Shown here piece after piece: positions 1-8,800 of a stretch of DNA of 64,000 nt. Both the position numbers and the translations under genes were made by a program. This DNA is from Streptomyces sp. PsTaAH-137 (GTDB lineage: Bacteria; Actinomycetota; Actinomycetes; Streptomycetales; Streptomycetaceae). The notes beneath the pieces were generated by a model that saw only the letters and a program-made list of their open reading frames with translations, was not told the origin of the DNA and searched no databases. Numbering within the stretch: position 1 is the stretch's first letter; each line of letters starts with the position of its first letter. Where the stretch lies: contig NZ_QLLY01000008.1 of assembly GCF_003259365.1 (NCBI RefSeq), forward strand, positions 1 through 64,000, written 5' to 3'.

Positions 1-76
1 CGGGCCGGTGGCCGCTTCTCGCGCCGTTCCCCGCGCCCCTGGGTCGTTCTTCGTGTACGGGCCGGTGGCCGCTTCT

Positions 77-282
77 CGCGCAGTTCCCCGCGCCCCTGAG
101 GCAGGCGCTTCGCGCCGCCTCCCCTTGAGGCTGCGCTCCGCGCGCCTCCCGATAGGGGGCAGCGGTGGCGCGCCTCTCTCGATGGGGCGGTGGCGCGCCT
201 CTCCTGGTGGGGCGGCGGTGGCGCGCCTCTTTGATGAGGTGGCGCACGCAGTGCGCATCTCAGGGGCGCGGGGAACTGCGCG
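77..282. repeat. structured dispersed repeat, locus 1
   Basis: Left arm 77-99 (CGCGCAG...CCCCTGA) is perfectly complementary to right arm 260-282. A second left-type copy lies at about 21-41 with one substitution (GCCGTT for GCAGTT). Between the arms are a GAGGC/GCCTC hairpin just after the left arm, three GGCGCGCC palindromes, and a GCGCAC/GTGCGC hairpin just before the right arm. The locus lies downstream of the FtsX-type permease gene, which ends at 318 on the minus strand. Nothing coding is convincing in 1-317. Confidence 0.8.
167..227. repeat. three GGTGGCGCGCCTCT direct repeats
   Basis: GGCGCGCC occurs at 167-174, 192-199 and 220-227, each inside a longer GGTGGCGCGCCTCT context, with start-to-start spacing of 25 and 28 bases. 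The copies sit inside the loop of the larger inverted-repeat element and appear to be a local expansion of it. Function unknown. Confidence 0.7.
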
Positions 283-317
283 GCCAGCCACGACGAGAGG
301 CGGGGGTGGGGGCTGGG

Positions 318-2726
318 CTAGTGGCGGACTGCCCATCTGGCGGGGAGAGTTGTTGCCGCGTAGCCCAGGGTCAGGGTTGCCGCGGCGAATCCTGCGTAGA
401 GGGGGAGGGGGATGTACGGGGAGCGGCCCGTCAGGGCCTGGGTCATGGGGGTCAGGGTGGTCAGTGCGATCACCGTGCCCAGGGTGATGCCCGTGGCGGT
501 GACCAGGAGGGCCTCCCAGTGGATCATGCGGAGCACCTGGCGGCGGGTCGAGCCGATGAGGCGGAGGGTGCCGAGCTCGCGGCGCCGGTCAAGGACTGTC
601 ATGACCAGGGTGTTGGCGGCGGCGATCGCCGCGAAACCGCCCAGCACGGCGGCCATGGTCGTGTTCGCCCAGGCGTTCAGCTCCCGGTCCAGGGACCGCG
701 CCGCCGTGTAGTCGGACAGGTCGTGTGCCGTGCCGCCCTTGGTCCAGAGTTCGGTGGCGTACGGGTTTGTGACGTGGCCCGCCAATGTTGAGCGCGGAAG
801 CGTGACCTGGGCCAGGCCCAGGCCGCGTTCGTACGTGGCCGAGACCCTCGGGGACGCCTTCGTGCCGTCGGGGAGGCGCAGGGCGACGCGGTCGCCGACC
901 CCCACGTCCAGGCTGTCCGCGAGGGTGGCGTCCAGGGCGACGCGGTCCGGGGAGGAGAGGTCCACGGCGCCGTGGGTGACCTTCAGGTCCTGGACGCGCG
1001 TGAGGGATTGGGCGGTGCCGGTGACGGCCTGGGTGGAGGCCGGCATCAGGGATCCCGCCGCCGGGACGAGGACCGAGGTGCGGGAGATGCCGATCGCCGC
1101 GGTGACCCCGGGGGCGCGGGCCGCCTCGGTGAGCGCATCGGGGGCCAGGCCCGTCGGCGACGTGACGATGCGGTCGGCCGTGATGCCCGCCTTCTGCTGG
1201 TCGGCGGTGGCCCGGTCCTCGCTGGTGTGCAGGAAGACCAGGACGGACGAGAAGGCCATCGCCAGGACGATCGGGGTGATCGCGGAGGCCAGACGGCGGG
1301 CGTTGGAGCGGGAGTTGGCCGCCGCCAGGGAGGCCGACGCGCCCGCGCCCCGCAGCGGGAGCCCGAAGAGCGCGGCGCAGGCGCGGGCCACGAGCGGGCC
1401 GAGCAGGGCCACGGCGAGCATGAAGCACATGACGATGCCGAGGGCGGTGTTGGCCGCGTCGTCACCGCTGAGCTGCCCGGCGACCGCGGCGAGGACGACC
1501 CCGCCGACCGCCGCCGCGATGCCCAGCGGCGTGCGGATCCAGCCGACGCGCAGCCGCTCCACCGACGCCTCGGCGAGCGCCTGCCCCGGCTTGCTGCGGG
1601 CGGGGCGGCGGGCCGCCAGGTAACCGGCGAGGAGTGCGGTGAACAGGGCCGCGCCCACCGCCGCCACGTACGGGATCCAGGAGACGGAGAGGTCCACGGC
1701 CTGCGGGACGGCGCCCTTGTCGCGGAGTTGGCCGAACCACCAGTGGGCGAGCGCGGTGCCGGGCAGGCAGCCGAGGGCGCCCGCGACAGGGGCGACCAGC
1801 AGGGTCTCGGTGGCGATGGCGCGGCGGATCTGGCGCGGGGTGGCGCCGATGGCTCGCAACAGGGCGTACTCGCGGGCCCGTTGGCCGACGGAGAGGGCGA
1901 CGGTGCCGGCCGCGGTGAACACGGCGACCAGGGTGGCGATGCCGCCGAAGGAGCCGCCGAGGCCGATCAGCGTCTCCTTCGCCTCGCCCAGGCTCGCGTC
2001 CTCGACGGCGCCGCGGTCGTCGCCGGTGTGGACGTGCGCCGTCCTCGCGCCGGACAGGGCGTGCGCGACCTGGGAGCGGAGCGTGTCCGTGGAGATTCCG
2101 GGCCGGGGCAGGACGGCGATCGCGTCGATCCGTCCCGGATGCCCTGAGGCCCGTACGGCGTCGGAGTCGGCGAGCCAGACCGTGCCGGCGGCTCCGTTCG
2201 TCGTGCCGGAGACGCGGTAGGTGCGCTTGCCCTCGGGGGTGGTGAGCGTGACGCGGTCGCCGGTGCGGGCGTCGCCCGCGGTGACGATCTCGCCGGAGCG
2301 CGGGGCGCGGCCGGAGGTCAGCCGCTCGCCGGTGAAGGCGGTGGAGGCCCAGTTGTGGGCGTCGGCGGCGCGGCCGTCGTGCCGGACCGGGAAGGTGAGG
2401 TCGGCGACCGCCGTACGGGCGCCGGGGGCCTCCCCCGCCTTCTTCACGAGGGATTCTGCGAGCCGGGCCCGGTCCGGGAGCGGGACCGCCTCGTCGGAGC
2501 GGGTCTCGCCGGAGCCGGTGATCCGGTGGGCGCGCTGGTCGGCGGCGACCACGACGGGGGCGTTCGCGTAGCGCTCGGGCGGGACCGACGCCCGTATCCC
2601 GGTCTCCAGGAGGATGCCGCACGCCGAGGCGATCAGGGCGGCCGTCATCAGCGCGACGAAGGTGCCCGCGAACGCGGCGGGCTTGAAGCGGACAGCGGCC
2701 CTGGCCAGGCCGTTCGGACGGAACAT
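318..2726 (-). CDS. FtsX/MacB-type ABC transporter permease
   Basis: Membrane component of an ABC exporter, 802 aa. One membrane segment lies near residues 15-35, followed by a long extracytoplasmic region. Two FtsX-like blocks follow, each of about three or four membrane segments, one in the middle and one at the C-terminus. The cytoplasmic-loop motifs LLRAIGATPRQIRR and LGTLRLIGSTRRQVLRM are typical of the family. The start is ATG 2726-2724, which overlaps the ATPase stop codon by one base (TGATG), so the pair is translationally coupled. The open frame extends far upstream, but that part is the Arg/Pro-rich antisense-like reading of the ATPase and is not real. Family members export lipids, peptides or drugs or act mechanically; the substrate here cannot be inferred. 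No two-component system is adjacent. Confidence 0.9.
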   Translation of the reverse strand: MFRPNGLARAAVRFKPAAFAGTFVALMTAALIASACGILLETGIRASVPPERYANAPVVVAADQRAHRITGSGETRSDEAVPLPDRARLAESLVKKAGEAPGARTAVADLTFPVRHDGRAADAHNWASTAFTGERLTSGRAPRSGEIVTAGDARTGDRVTLTTPEGKRTYRVSGTTNGAAGTVWLADSDAVRASGHPGRIDAIAVLPRPGISTDTLRSQVAHALSGARTAHVHTGDDRGAVEDASLGEAKETLIGLGGSFGGIATLVAVFTAAGTVALSVGQRAREYALLRAIGATPRQIRRAIATETLLVAPVAGALGCLPGTALAHWWFGQLRDKGAVPQAVDLSVSWIPYVAAVGAALFTALLAGYLAARRPARSKPGQALAEASVERLRVGWIRTPLGIAAAVGGVVLAAVAGQLSGDDAANTALGIVMCFMLAVALLGPLVARACAALFGLPLRGAGASASLAAANSRSNARRLASAITPIVLAMAFSSVLVFLHTSEDRATADQQKAGITADRIVTSPTGLAPDALTEAARAPGVTAAIGISRTSVLVPAAGSLMPASTQAVTGTAQSLTRVQDLKVTHGAVDLSSPDRVALDATLADSLDVGVGDRVALRLPDGTKASPRVSATYERGLGLAQVTLPRSTLAGHVTNPYATELWTKGGTAHDLSDYTAARSLDRELNAWANTTMAAVLGGFAAIAAANTLVMTVLDRRRELGTLRLIGSTRRQVLRMIHWEALLVTATGITLGTVIALTTLTPMTQALTGRSPYIPLPLYAGFAAATLTLGYAATTLPARWAVRH

Positions 2727-3529
2727 CAGGCGGCCGCCGGAACAGCGGCGCGGGCGGTGAGGGTGGTCATGCGGGCGGCGATGGCGTCGGCGGACGCGCC
2801 TTCGAGGTGGTCCACGATCGAGCCGTCGACCAGGAACAGGACGCGGTCCGCGTGGGCGGCGGCCACCGGGTCGTGCGTGACCATGACGACGGTGGCGCCC
2901 ATCCGGTCGACGGCGCCGCGCAGCAGTCCCAGGATCTCGCGGGCCGTCGTGGTGTCGAGGGCGCCGGTCGGCTCGTCGGCGAAGATCACGTCGGGGCGGG
3001 TGACGAGGGCGCGGGCGATGGCGACGCGCTGCTGCTGGCCGCCGGAGAGTTCGCCGGGGCGGCGCCCGCCCTTGTCGCCGAGGCCGACCCGGGCGAGGAC
3101 GTCGGCGGCGCGGCGGCGGTCGGGGCGCTGTCCGGCCAGGCGCATCGGGAGCAGCACGTTCTGCTCGACGGTGAGCGAGGGCAGGAGGTTGAACGCCTGG
3201 AAGACGAAGCCGAGCCGGGTGCGGCGCAGTTCGGTGAGCTTGTTCTCGTTCAGCCCGGTGATCGTCGTGCCGCCGAGGACGACGGTGCCGTCGGTGGGGC
3301 GGTCCAGGCCCGCCGCGCACTGGAGGAACGTCGACTTGCCGGAGCCCGAGGGGCCCATCACGGCGGTGAACGTGCCGCTGGGCAGGGCGAGTTCGATGCC
3401 GCGCAGGGCGTGGACGGCGGCCGCCCCGCGACCGTAGCGCCTGCGTACGCCGCGCAGTTCGACCGCCCATCCGCCGCCGCGCGGTGCCTCGTCGTGGTCG
3501 TGACGCTGGCGCTTCTTGCGCAGGCCCAT
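2726..3529 (-). CDS. ABC transporter ATP-binding protein (MacB/LolD type)
   Basis: Cytoplasmic ATPase of 267 aa that would drive the downstream FtsX-type permease. Walker A GPSGSGKST is at residues 59-67. The signature LSGGQQQRVAIARAL, Walker B VIFADEPTGALD and the H-loop VTHDP follow in normal order. The first 20 residues are a charged extension (KKRQRHDHDE). A GAGGGGA ribosome site lies just upstream of ATG 3529. The gene overlaps the permease by one base and is its obvious partner. An inverted repeat 30-50 bases upstream suggests local transcriptional control. Confidence 0.93.
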   Translation of the reverse strand: MGLRKKRQRHDHDEAPRGGGWAVELRGVRRRYGRGAAAVHALRGIELALPSGTFTAVMGPSGSGKSTFLQCAAGLDRPTDGTVVLGGTTITGLNENKLTELRRTRLGFVFQAFNLLPSLTVEQNVLLPMRLAGQRPDRRRAADVLARVGLGDKGGRRPGELSGGQQQRVAIARALVTRPDVIFADEPTGALDTTTAREILGLLRGAVDRMGATVVMVTHDPVAAAHADRVLFLVDGSIVDHLEGASADAIAARMTTLTARAAVPAAA

Positions 3530-3560
3530 GGTCGTCCCCTCGTGCTGCGTGCTGCCGGTT

Positions 3561-3581
3561 TCCGTACCTCGAACGTACGGA
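3561..3581. promoter_or_regulatory. inverted repeat upstream of the ABC operon
   Basis: TCCGTAC-N7-GTACGGA is a perfect 7-bp dyad ending about 30 bases upstream of the ATPase start. Its size and position fit an operator for a dimeric repressor. No cognate regulator gene is adjacent, so the protein that would bind is unknown. Confidence 0.4.
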
Positions 3582-3671
3582 TTTCAGGGGGTCGCGAACC
3601 ATGAGGGCGGCTGGCGGATCGGGGGTGGGGAGAACCCCACCTCGGGACCTTCGGCCCGCCGCGCGAGTACT

Positions 3672-3716
3672 TTGGTAAGCTAACTATTGACGTTTTCTTG
3701 ACGATCCCTTTACCAA
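3672..3716 (+). promoter_or_regulatory. putative promoter/operator of the antiporter gene
   Basis: TTGGTAA (3672-3678) and TTACCAA (3710-3716) form a 7-bp inverted repeat. It encloses two TTGACG hexamers (3687-3692 and 3698-3703), either of which could be a -35 element. The composition is AT-rich against very GC-rich surroundings. No clear -10 sequence could be assigned. Confidence 0.35.
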
Positions 3717-4954
3717 GGCTGGTCGCCAGTACAAGGAGGAACGGGCCCATCGGACACGCAGACACCCTGATAGCCATGGGCGGCGCCTTTCTCGCCGCCG
3801 CCGTTCTCGCCCGCCTCGGCGGGCGCATCGGACTTCCCACCATTCCGCTGTTCATCCTGGCCGGGATCCTGCTCGGCCCCCACACACCGGGCGTCGTGCT
3901 CCTGTCGGACCCGCACGACCTGGAGATGCTCTCCGCGCTCGGCCTGGTCCTGCTGCTCTTCTATCTCGGCCTCGAGTTCCACATCGACGACCTCAAGGCG
4001 GGCGGCCGCAAGATGGCCGTCGCCGGCGGGACGTACCTCGCGCTGAACGTCGGCGCCGGCCTCGGCTTCGGATTCGCCCTCGGCTGGGGCACCTCCGAGG
4101 CTCTGGTCCTCGCCGGGGTACTCGGCATCTCGTCGTCCGCGATCGTCACCAAGGTGCTGGTGGACACCGGGCGTCTCGGCAATCCGGAGACCAAGCCGAT
4201 CCTCGGCATCATCGTGGTCGAGGACATCTTCCTGGCGCTGTACCTCGCCGCGCTTCAGCCGATCCTCTCCGGCGCCGACTCGCTGTCCGCGGCGGTCATG
4301 GACGGCGGGAAGGCGTTCGGGTTCCTGCTGCTGCTCGCGCTCGCCGCGCGGTTCGGGACCCGGGTCGTCGGCAAGCTCTTCAACACCAAGGACGACGAGC
4401 TGCTCGTCATCTCCTTCCTCGGTGCCGCCGTGTTCGTGGCGGGGGTCTCCGAGTGGTTCGGGGTGGCCGACGCCATCGGGGCGTTCATGGTCGGGCTCAT
4501 GCTCGGGTCGACCTCTTCGGGCGCGCGCATTCTGAAGCTGGTGCATCCGTTGCGGGACGCCTTCGGCGCGATCTTCTTCTTCGGGTTCGGGCTCTCGATC
4601 GATCCCGGGGATCTGCCGAGTGTGGTGTGGCCGGTGCTGGCCGCTGTCGCGGTGACGCTGGTGATGAATGTGCTGGCCGGGCTGGGGGCTGCCCGGGTGT
4701 ACGGGTTCGGGGCCGGGCCCGCCGCCAATATCGCTACGACGTTGTTGGCTCGGGGGGAGTTCGCGTTGATCCTTGCCACGATGGCCGCCGGCGCGGGGCT
4801 CGACGCGCGGCTTTCGCCGTTCATCGCCGGGTATGTGCTGGTGCTTGCCGTTCTTGGGCCGTTGGCGGCCGGGCGCTCCGCTTGGCTGGCTCGGATTCTG
4901 CCCGGGGGGCGGGGGCCTGTGGCGGTGGAGGAGCGGGGCGGGGCCGGGGTGTGA
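3698..4954 (+). CDS. cation:proton antiporter (CPA2/Kef type)
   Basis: Integral membrane exchanger for K+ or Na+ against H+, with about 12 hydrophobic segments. It carries the Kef-type core, including LARLGGRIGLPTIPLF near the N-terminus, LVLLLFYLGLEF, and the DAIGAFMVGLMLGS membrane motif. There is no C-terminal TrkA-N or TrkA-C domain, and no separate regulatory-subunit gene lies beside it although such pairs are common. The coordinates begin at the first legal start in frame, TTG 3698, which has no ribosome site and lies inside the putative promoter. The only strong ribosome site, AAGGAGGA at 3733-3740, is followed eight bases later by an in-frame ATC at 3749. The next ATG (3776) would remove conserved-looking residues. 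The true start is therefore unsettled. Confidence 0.85.
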   Translation: MTIPLPRLVASTRRNGPIGHADTLIAMGGAFLAAAVLARLGGRIGLPTIPLFILAGILLGPHTPGVVLLSDPHDLEMLSALGLVLLLFYLGLEFHIDDLKAGGRKMAVAGGTYLALNVGAGLGFGFALGWGTSEALVLAGVLGISSSAIVTKVLVDTGRLGNPETKPILGIIVVEDIFLALYLAALQPILSGADSLSAAVMDGGKAFGFLLLLALAARFGTRVVGKLFNTKDDELLVISFLGAAVFVAGVSEWFGVADAIGAFMVGLMLGSTSSGARILKLVHPLRDAFGAIFFFGFGLSIDPGDLPSVVWPVLAAVAVTLVMNVLAGLGAARVYGFGAGPAANIATTLLARGEFALILATMAAGAGLDARLSPFIAGYVLVLAVLGPLAAGRSAWLARILPGGRGPVAVEERGGAGV

Positions 4955-5040
4955 TCTTTCGGCGCCGGGCGCGGGTGGGGTGCGGCTGGTCGTGGGGTTG
5001 CCCGCGCCTTTGATGGGGTTGTCGGTCGGGTGCGGCTCCC

Positions 5041-5364
5041 GTCGTGGCTGGTCGCGCAGTTCCCCGCGCCCCTGGGTCGTTCCCCGTCCGCGCGCCGGTG
5101 GCCGCTTCTCGCGCCGTTCCCCGCGCCCCTGGGTCGTTCTTCGTGTGCGGGCCGGTGGCCGCTTCTCGCGCAGTTCCCCGCGCCCCTGAGGCAGGCGCTT
5201 CGCGCCGCCTCCCGATGAGGCGGCGAGGGGGTCGCCTCTCTTGATGAGATGGCGCACGAAGTGCGCATCTCAGGGGCGCGGGGAACTGCGCGACCAGCCA
5301 CGACGGTGGCGCGCGTGAAAGATCGCCCAGGGGCGCGGGGAACTGCGCGAGAAGCGGCCACCGG
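5041..5364. repeat. structured dispersed repeat, locus 2 (interleaved inverted repeats)
   Basis: Two perfect inverted repeats interlock. Arm 5041-5074 pairs with 5271-5304 (34 bp), and arm 5152-5188 pairs with 5328-5364 (37 bp). A further left-type copy with GCCGTT lies at about 5111-5131. All share the core CAGTTCCCCGCGCCCCTG; the flanks (GTCGTGGCTGG or CCGGTGGCCGCTTC) decide the best partner. Inside are hairpins GAGGC...GCCTC (about 5188-5211), GAGGCG...CGCCTC (about 5217-5238) and GAGATGGCGCAC...GTGCGCATCTC (about 5245-5270). The locus fills the gap between the antiporter and the phosphatase gene, which converge here. No coding sequence is convincing in 4955-5409. Confidence 0.85.
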
Positions 5365-5409
5365 GGCGCGCTCGGGGACGAGAGCTGGTTCCGTGTCTCA
5401 GCGGCAGCG

Positions 5410-6582
5410 TTACGCGTCGCGGCAGATCAGGAGGAGGGCCCTGTCGTCGTTGACGTCCTTGGCGACGGCCTCGATCAAGTGCCAGGCCGCGCCGTGGAAG
5501 CCGCCCTGGACGTAGCGGTCGGCCTCGCCCGTGAGGCGGTCGATGCCCTCGGCGATGTCGCGGTCGGAGGTTTCGACGAGGCCGTCGGTGAAGAGCATCA
5601 GGACGTCGCCGGGCCGCAGAGAACCCTTCATGGCGTCGAACTCGGCGCCGTCGTAGACCCCGAGGAGCGGGCCCTCGGCGGCCTTCTCCTCCCAGCGGCC
5701 CGTACCGGCGCTGAGCTGGAGGCCCGGCGGGTGGCCGGCGGAGTAGAGCTCGTAGTCGCCCGACTCCAGGTCCAGGACGAGGTGGATGGAGGTCGCGAAG
5801 CCCTCGTCCCAGTCCTGGCGGAGCAGATAGCCGTTGGCCGCCGGGAGGAAGGCGTGGGGAGGAAGGGAGCCCAGGAGGCCGCTGAAGGCGCCGGCCAGGA
5901 GCAGGGCGCGGGATGCCGCGTCCATTCCCTTGCCGGAGACGTCCGTCAACACCACTTCCAGCGTGCGGCCGTTGTTGGTGCGGGCCGCGACCACGAAGTC
6001 ACCGGAGAAGGACTGCCCGCCGGCCGGCCGCAGCGCCATCTCGCGGTGCCACCCGACCGGCAGCTTCGGCAGCCGGGACTGGGTGCGGATGCGCTCGCGC
6101 AGGTCGAAGAGCATGGTGCCGCCGCGCCGCCAGGGCACCCCGACCCGGCTGCGGAACTGCGCTATCAGCAGCCCGAAGAAGCCGCACGCGGCGACCGTGA
6201 GCACGGTGCCGGGCGTGACCGCCGCCGGATGCTGCTCGTAGGGGCCGAGCTGGTACGACTCGACGATCAGCGCCGTGGCGGCGGCCGCGTACAGGCCGAG
6301 GAGGCTGGCCGGGCGCAGCAGCAGACCGCCCGCGACGATCGGCAGGACGAGCACGGCCGGGGAGCACCAGACCGGGTTGAGGATCGTGGCGCAGGCGATC
6401 AGGGGGATCATGAGGAGCAGGCCGGCCAGGGCGATCCAGTCCGAGCCGTCGCCGCGGAAGTAGTCCACCCCGGACTTGCGCACGGCGGTGCGGACCCGGT
6501 GGACACGCATTCTCAACCGGGCCGGGAACGTCTCGGCTTCCGCGCGCTGTTCGCGCGCTCGCCCGTCTCGTCGTACGGCCAT
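5410..6582 (-). CDS. membrane-anchored PP2C/SpoIIE-type Ser/Thr phosphatase
   Basis: Protein of 390 aa. Several hydrophobic segments lie between about residues 50 and 145 (for example WIALAGLLLMIPLIACATIL). A SpoIIE/RsbU-type phosphatase domain follows from about residue 180 to the end. Metal-site motifs are visible: SGDFVVA, VLTDVSGKGMDA and LMLFTDGLVE. Such enzymes usually dephosphorylate anti-anti-sigma factors in stress or developmental signalling. No anti-sigma or STAS gene is adjacent, so the target is unknown. The gene diverges from the acetyltransferase gene across a 138-base gap. An N-terminal basic stretch precedes the first membrane segment. Confidence 0.92.
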   Translation of the reverse strand: MAVRRDGRAREQRAEAETFPARLRMRVHRVRTAVRKSGVDYFRGDGSDWIALAGLLLMIPLIACATILNPVWCSPAVLVLPIVAGGLLLRPASLLGLYAAAATALIVESYQLGPYEQHPAAVTPGTVLTVAACGFFGLLIAQFRSRVGVPWRRGGTMLFDLRERIRTQSRLPKLPVGWHREMALRPAGGQSFSGDFVVAARTNNGRTLEVVLTDVSGKGMDAASRALLLAGAFSGLLGSLPPHAFLPAANGYLLRQDWDEGFATSIHLVLDLESGDYELYSAGHPPGLQLSAGTGRWEEKAAEGPLLGVYDGAEFDAMKGSLRPGDVLMLFTDGLVETSDRDIAEGIDRLTGEADRYVQGGFHGAAWHLIEAVAKDVNDDRALLLICRDA

Positions 6583-6720
6583 TGCTCGTGGACCTTATCC
6601 ATCGGGCCTGGACCTGTGCACGGGAGGTCCCACTTGTCCCCCTTTCCGGGCACGTCCGGGGCCGGGACGGGACGGTAAATCCGGTCGCTCGTGTCCCGCT
6701 CGCCCTGGTAGGCATGGCGG

Positions 6721-7950
6721 ATGACGATCGAGCTACGCACGCTGAGCCGCGACGAGCACGACCGCTGGTACGAGCGGCTGATCCTGGCCTTCGGCGGGGT
6801 GCCGGAGCCGCCGCAGGAGCAACGGCTGATGGACGACCTGACGGAGTTCGACCGGTCGATCGGGGCGTGGGACGGCACGGAGTGCGTGGGGACCGCGAGC
6901 GCGTTCTCGTACCGGGTCGCCGTGCCGGGCGGCGCGTTCCTGCCCGCCGCGGGCGTGACGATGGTGAGCGTCGCCGCCACCCACCGCAGGCGCGGCGTCC
7001 TGACCTCGATGATGCGGCGCCAGCTGGACGACGTACGCGCGCGGGGCGAGGCGCTCGCCGTGCTCACGGCGTCGGAACCGGCGATCTACGGCCGGTTCGG
7101 GTACGGCATCGCCACCCGGCAGCTGGCCGTCACCCTGGAGTCGTCACGGGTGCGGATCGAGGCGCCGGACGGGACGGACGAGGTCGCGCTGCGGTTCGCG
7201 GACGTGACGGAGGCCGCCGAGCGGTGCGAGGCCGTGTACGCGCGCACCATCGGCACCCGGCCGGGGAACCTGGCCCGCTCCCCCGGGTGGGAGCGGCTGC
7301 CGCTGCTCGACCCGCCGGAGGAGCGGAACGGGGCCTCGCCGATGCAGTGCGTGCTCGCCGAGCGGGCGGGTGAGCTCGTCGGGTTCGTCCGCTTCCACAT
7401 CAAGCCCGACTACGCGTGGTCGGTGCCGACCGGCCGGATCCAGGTGCGCCACGTCAGCGCGCTCGACCCGGCGGCGTACGCGGCGCTGTGGCGGTTCCTG
7501 CTCTCCGTCGACCTCACCGAGTTCGTGGAGGCGCGGAACCTGCCGGTCGACGATCCGCTGCTGTCGATGGTGTCGGACATCCGGCGGTGCGCCGTCCGGA
7601 TGCGCGACTCGATGCACGTACGTCTGGTGGAGGTGGGCGCGGCGCTCGCGGAGCGTACGTATCTCACGCCCGTGGACGTGGTGTTCGAGGTCGAGGACGC
7701 CTTCTGCCCCTGGAACGCGGGGCGTTGGCGGCTGACCGGGGACGCGAAGGGCGCCTCCTGCGAGCGGACCGACGACGCCGCCGAACTCTCGCTCTCCGTG
7801 AGGGAGTTGGGGGCCGCCTATCTCGGCGACACGTCACTGGCCGCGCTGGCGGGGGCCGGGCGGGTGCGGGAGTTGCGGCAGGGGGCGCTCGCGGAGGCGT
7901 CGGTGGCGTTCGGAACCACCGTCGCGCCGTGGCTCCAGCACGGGTTCTAG
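6721..7950 (+). CDS. Eis-family GNAT N-acetyltransferase
   Basis: Protein of 409 aa, the usual length for the Eis family, which has an N-terminal GNAT domain, a second GNAT-like domain and a C-terminal SCP2-like domain. The acetyl-CoA motif is recognisable in VAATHRRRGVLTSMM, and the family motif YGRFGYGIAT follows. The free C-terminal carboxylate that Eis uses in catalysis would be that of the terminal Phe (LQHGF). Family enzymes acetylate lysines or amines of proteins and small molecules, including aminoglycosides in mycobacteria; the substrate here is unknown. The stop codon overlaps the stop of the convergent DNA glycosylase gene within CTAG, so no terminator separates them. Confidence 0.93.
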   Translation: MTIELRTLSRDEHDRWYERLILAFGGVPEPPQEQRLMDDLTEFDRSIGAWDGTECVGTASAFSYRVAVPGGAFLPAAGVTMVSVAATHRRRGVLTSMMRRQLDDVRARGEALAVLTASEPAIYGRFGYGIATRQLAVTLESSRVRIEAPDGTDEVALRFADVTEAAERCEAVYARTIGTRPGNLARSPGWERLPLLDPPEERNGASPMQCVLAERAGELVGFVRFHIKPDYAWSVPTGRIQVRHVSALDPAAYAALWRFLLSVDLTEFVEARNLPVDDPLLSMVSDIRRCAVRMRDSMHVRLVEVGAALAERTYLTPVDVVFEVEDAFCPWNAGRWRLTGDAKGASCERTDDAAELSLSVRELGAAYLGDTSLAALAGAGRVRELRQGALAEASVAFGTTVAPWLQHGF

Positions 7951-8762
7951 TACGCGCCGGGAGGCTGGCAGGCCGGGCACCAGAAGAGGTTGCGGGCCGC
8001 CAGTTCGGCGGTGCGGATCTCGGTGCCGCACAGGTGGCAGGGGTGCGGGGCGCGCCGGTAGACGTAGACCTCGCCGCCGTGGTCGTCCACGCGCGGCGGG
8101 CGGCCCATCGCCTCCGGGGTGTGCTCGGGGCGGACCGTGTCGATGCGGTTGAGGCGGACGCCTTCGCGCATGAGCAGCACCAAGTCGTCCCAGATGGCGG
8201 TGAATTGCTGCTCGGTGAGCGCTTTGCCCGGGGTGTACGGGTCGATGCCGTGGCGGAAGAGGACCTCGGCCCGGTAGACGTTGCCGACGCCCGCGATGAC
8301 CTTCTGGTCCATGAGGAGCGCGGCGATCGTGGTGCGGCTGCGGGCGATACGGGCGTAGGCCCCGGCCAGGGTGTCCGTGGGGCGCAGCGGGTCCGGGCCG
8401 AGGCGGTCGTGTATCGCCTGCTTCTCGGCGTCTGTGATCAGGGCGCAGGTCGTGGGGCCGCGCAGGTCCGAGTAGTGGTTTTCCGTCCGGAGGCGGAGGC
8501 GGACCGTGTCGGTGGGAGGCGGGGCCGGGGTGTCGCCGAGGGCGTACTTGCCGAAGAGGCCGAGGTGGATGTGGATCCAGCTCTCGCCGAAGCCGAGGAA
8601 CAGGTGTTTGCCGTGGGCCTCGGTGGCCGTGAGTTCCTGGCCCGTGAGGAGGGCTGCCGCGTCGGAGAATTTGCCCTGGGGGCTGGTGACCTGGGGTTTT
8701 CGGCCCGAGAAGCGCTCCGCGTGGTCTTTTGCCAGGCGGTGGATCGTGTGGCCTTCGGGCAC
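7947..8762 (-). CDS. Fpg/Nei-family DNA glycosylase (Nei2-like)
   Basis: Base-excision repair enzyme of 271 aa that would remove oxidised bases and nick the abasic site. After the initiator the protein starts PEGHTIHRLA; Pro2 and Glu3 are the catalytic residues of the family. The C-terminus carries a zinc finger (CHLC ... CPAC). GTG 8762-8760 is chosen because it places Pro at position 2 and has a GAGGAGA ribosome site upstream; a longer open frame to 8831 would block the catalytic N-terminus. The gene lies downstream of rpiB on the same strand, separated by a tandem-repeat region. Confidence 0.93.
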   Translation of the reverse strand: MPEGHTIHRLAKDHAERFSGRKPQVTSPQGKFSDAAALLTGQELTATEAHGKHLFLGFGESWIHIHLGLFGKYALGDTPAPPPTDTVRLRLRTENHYSDLRGPTTCALITDAEKQAIHDRLGPDPLRPTDTLAGAYARIARSRTTIAALLMDQKVIAGVGNVYRAEVLFRHGIDPYTPGKALTEQQFTAIWDDLVLLMREGVRLNRIDTVRPEHTPEAMGRPPRVDDHGGEVYVYRRAPHPCHLCGTEIRTAELAARNLFWCPACQPPGAY

Positions 8763-8800
8763 GGCCGTCGGTCTCCTCGGGTGCGTTCGGGTTGCTGTCC

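Noticed and set aside
8..487. Short open frames within the repeat loci (here and at 5030-5244)
   Set aside because: They encode repetitive AVPRAPGS-type peptides that are just translations of the dispersed repeat, with no ribosome sites.
318..3602. One 1094-aa open frame spanning both exporter genes
   Set aside because: The part above 2726 is Arg/Pro-rich noise overlapping the clear ATPase in another frame; the permease begins at ATG 2726.
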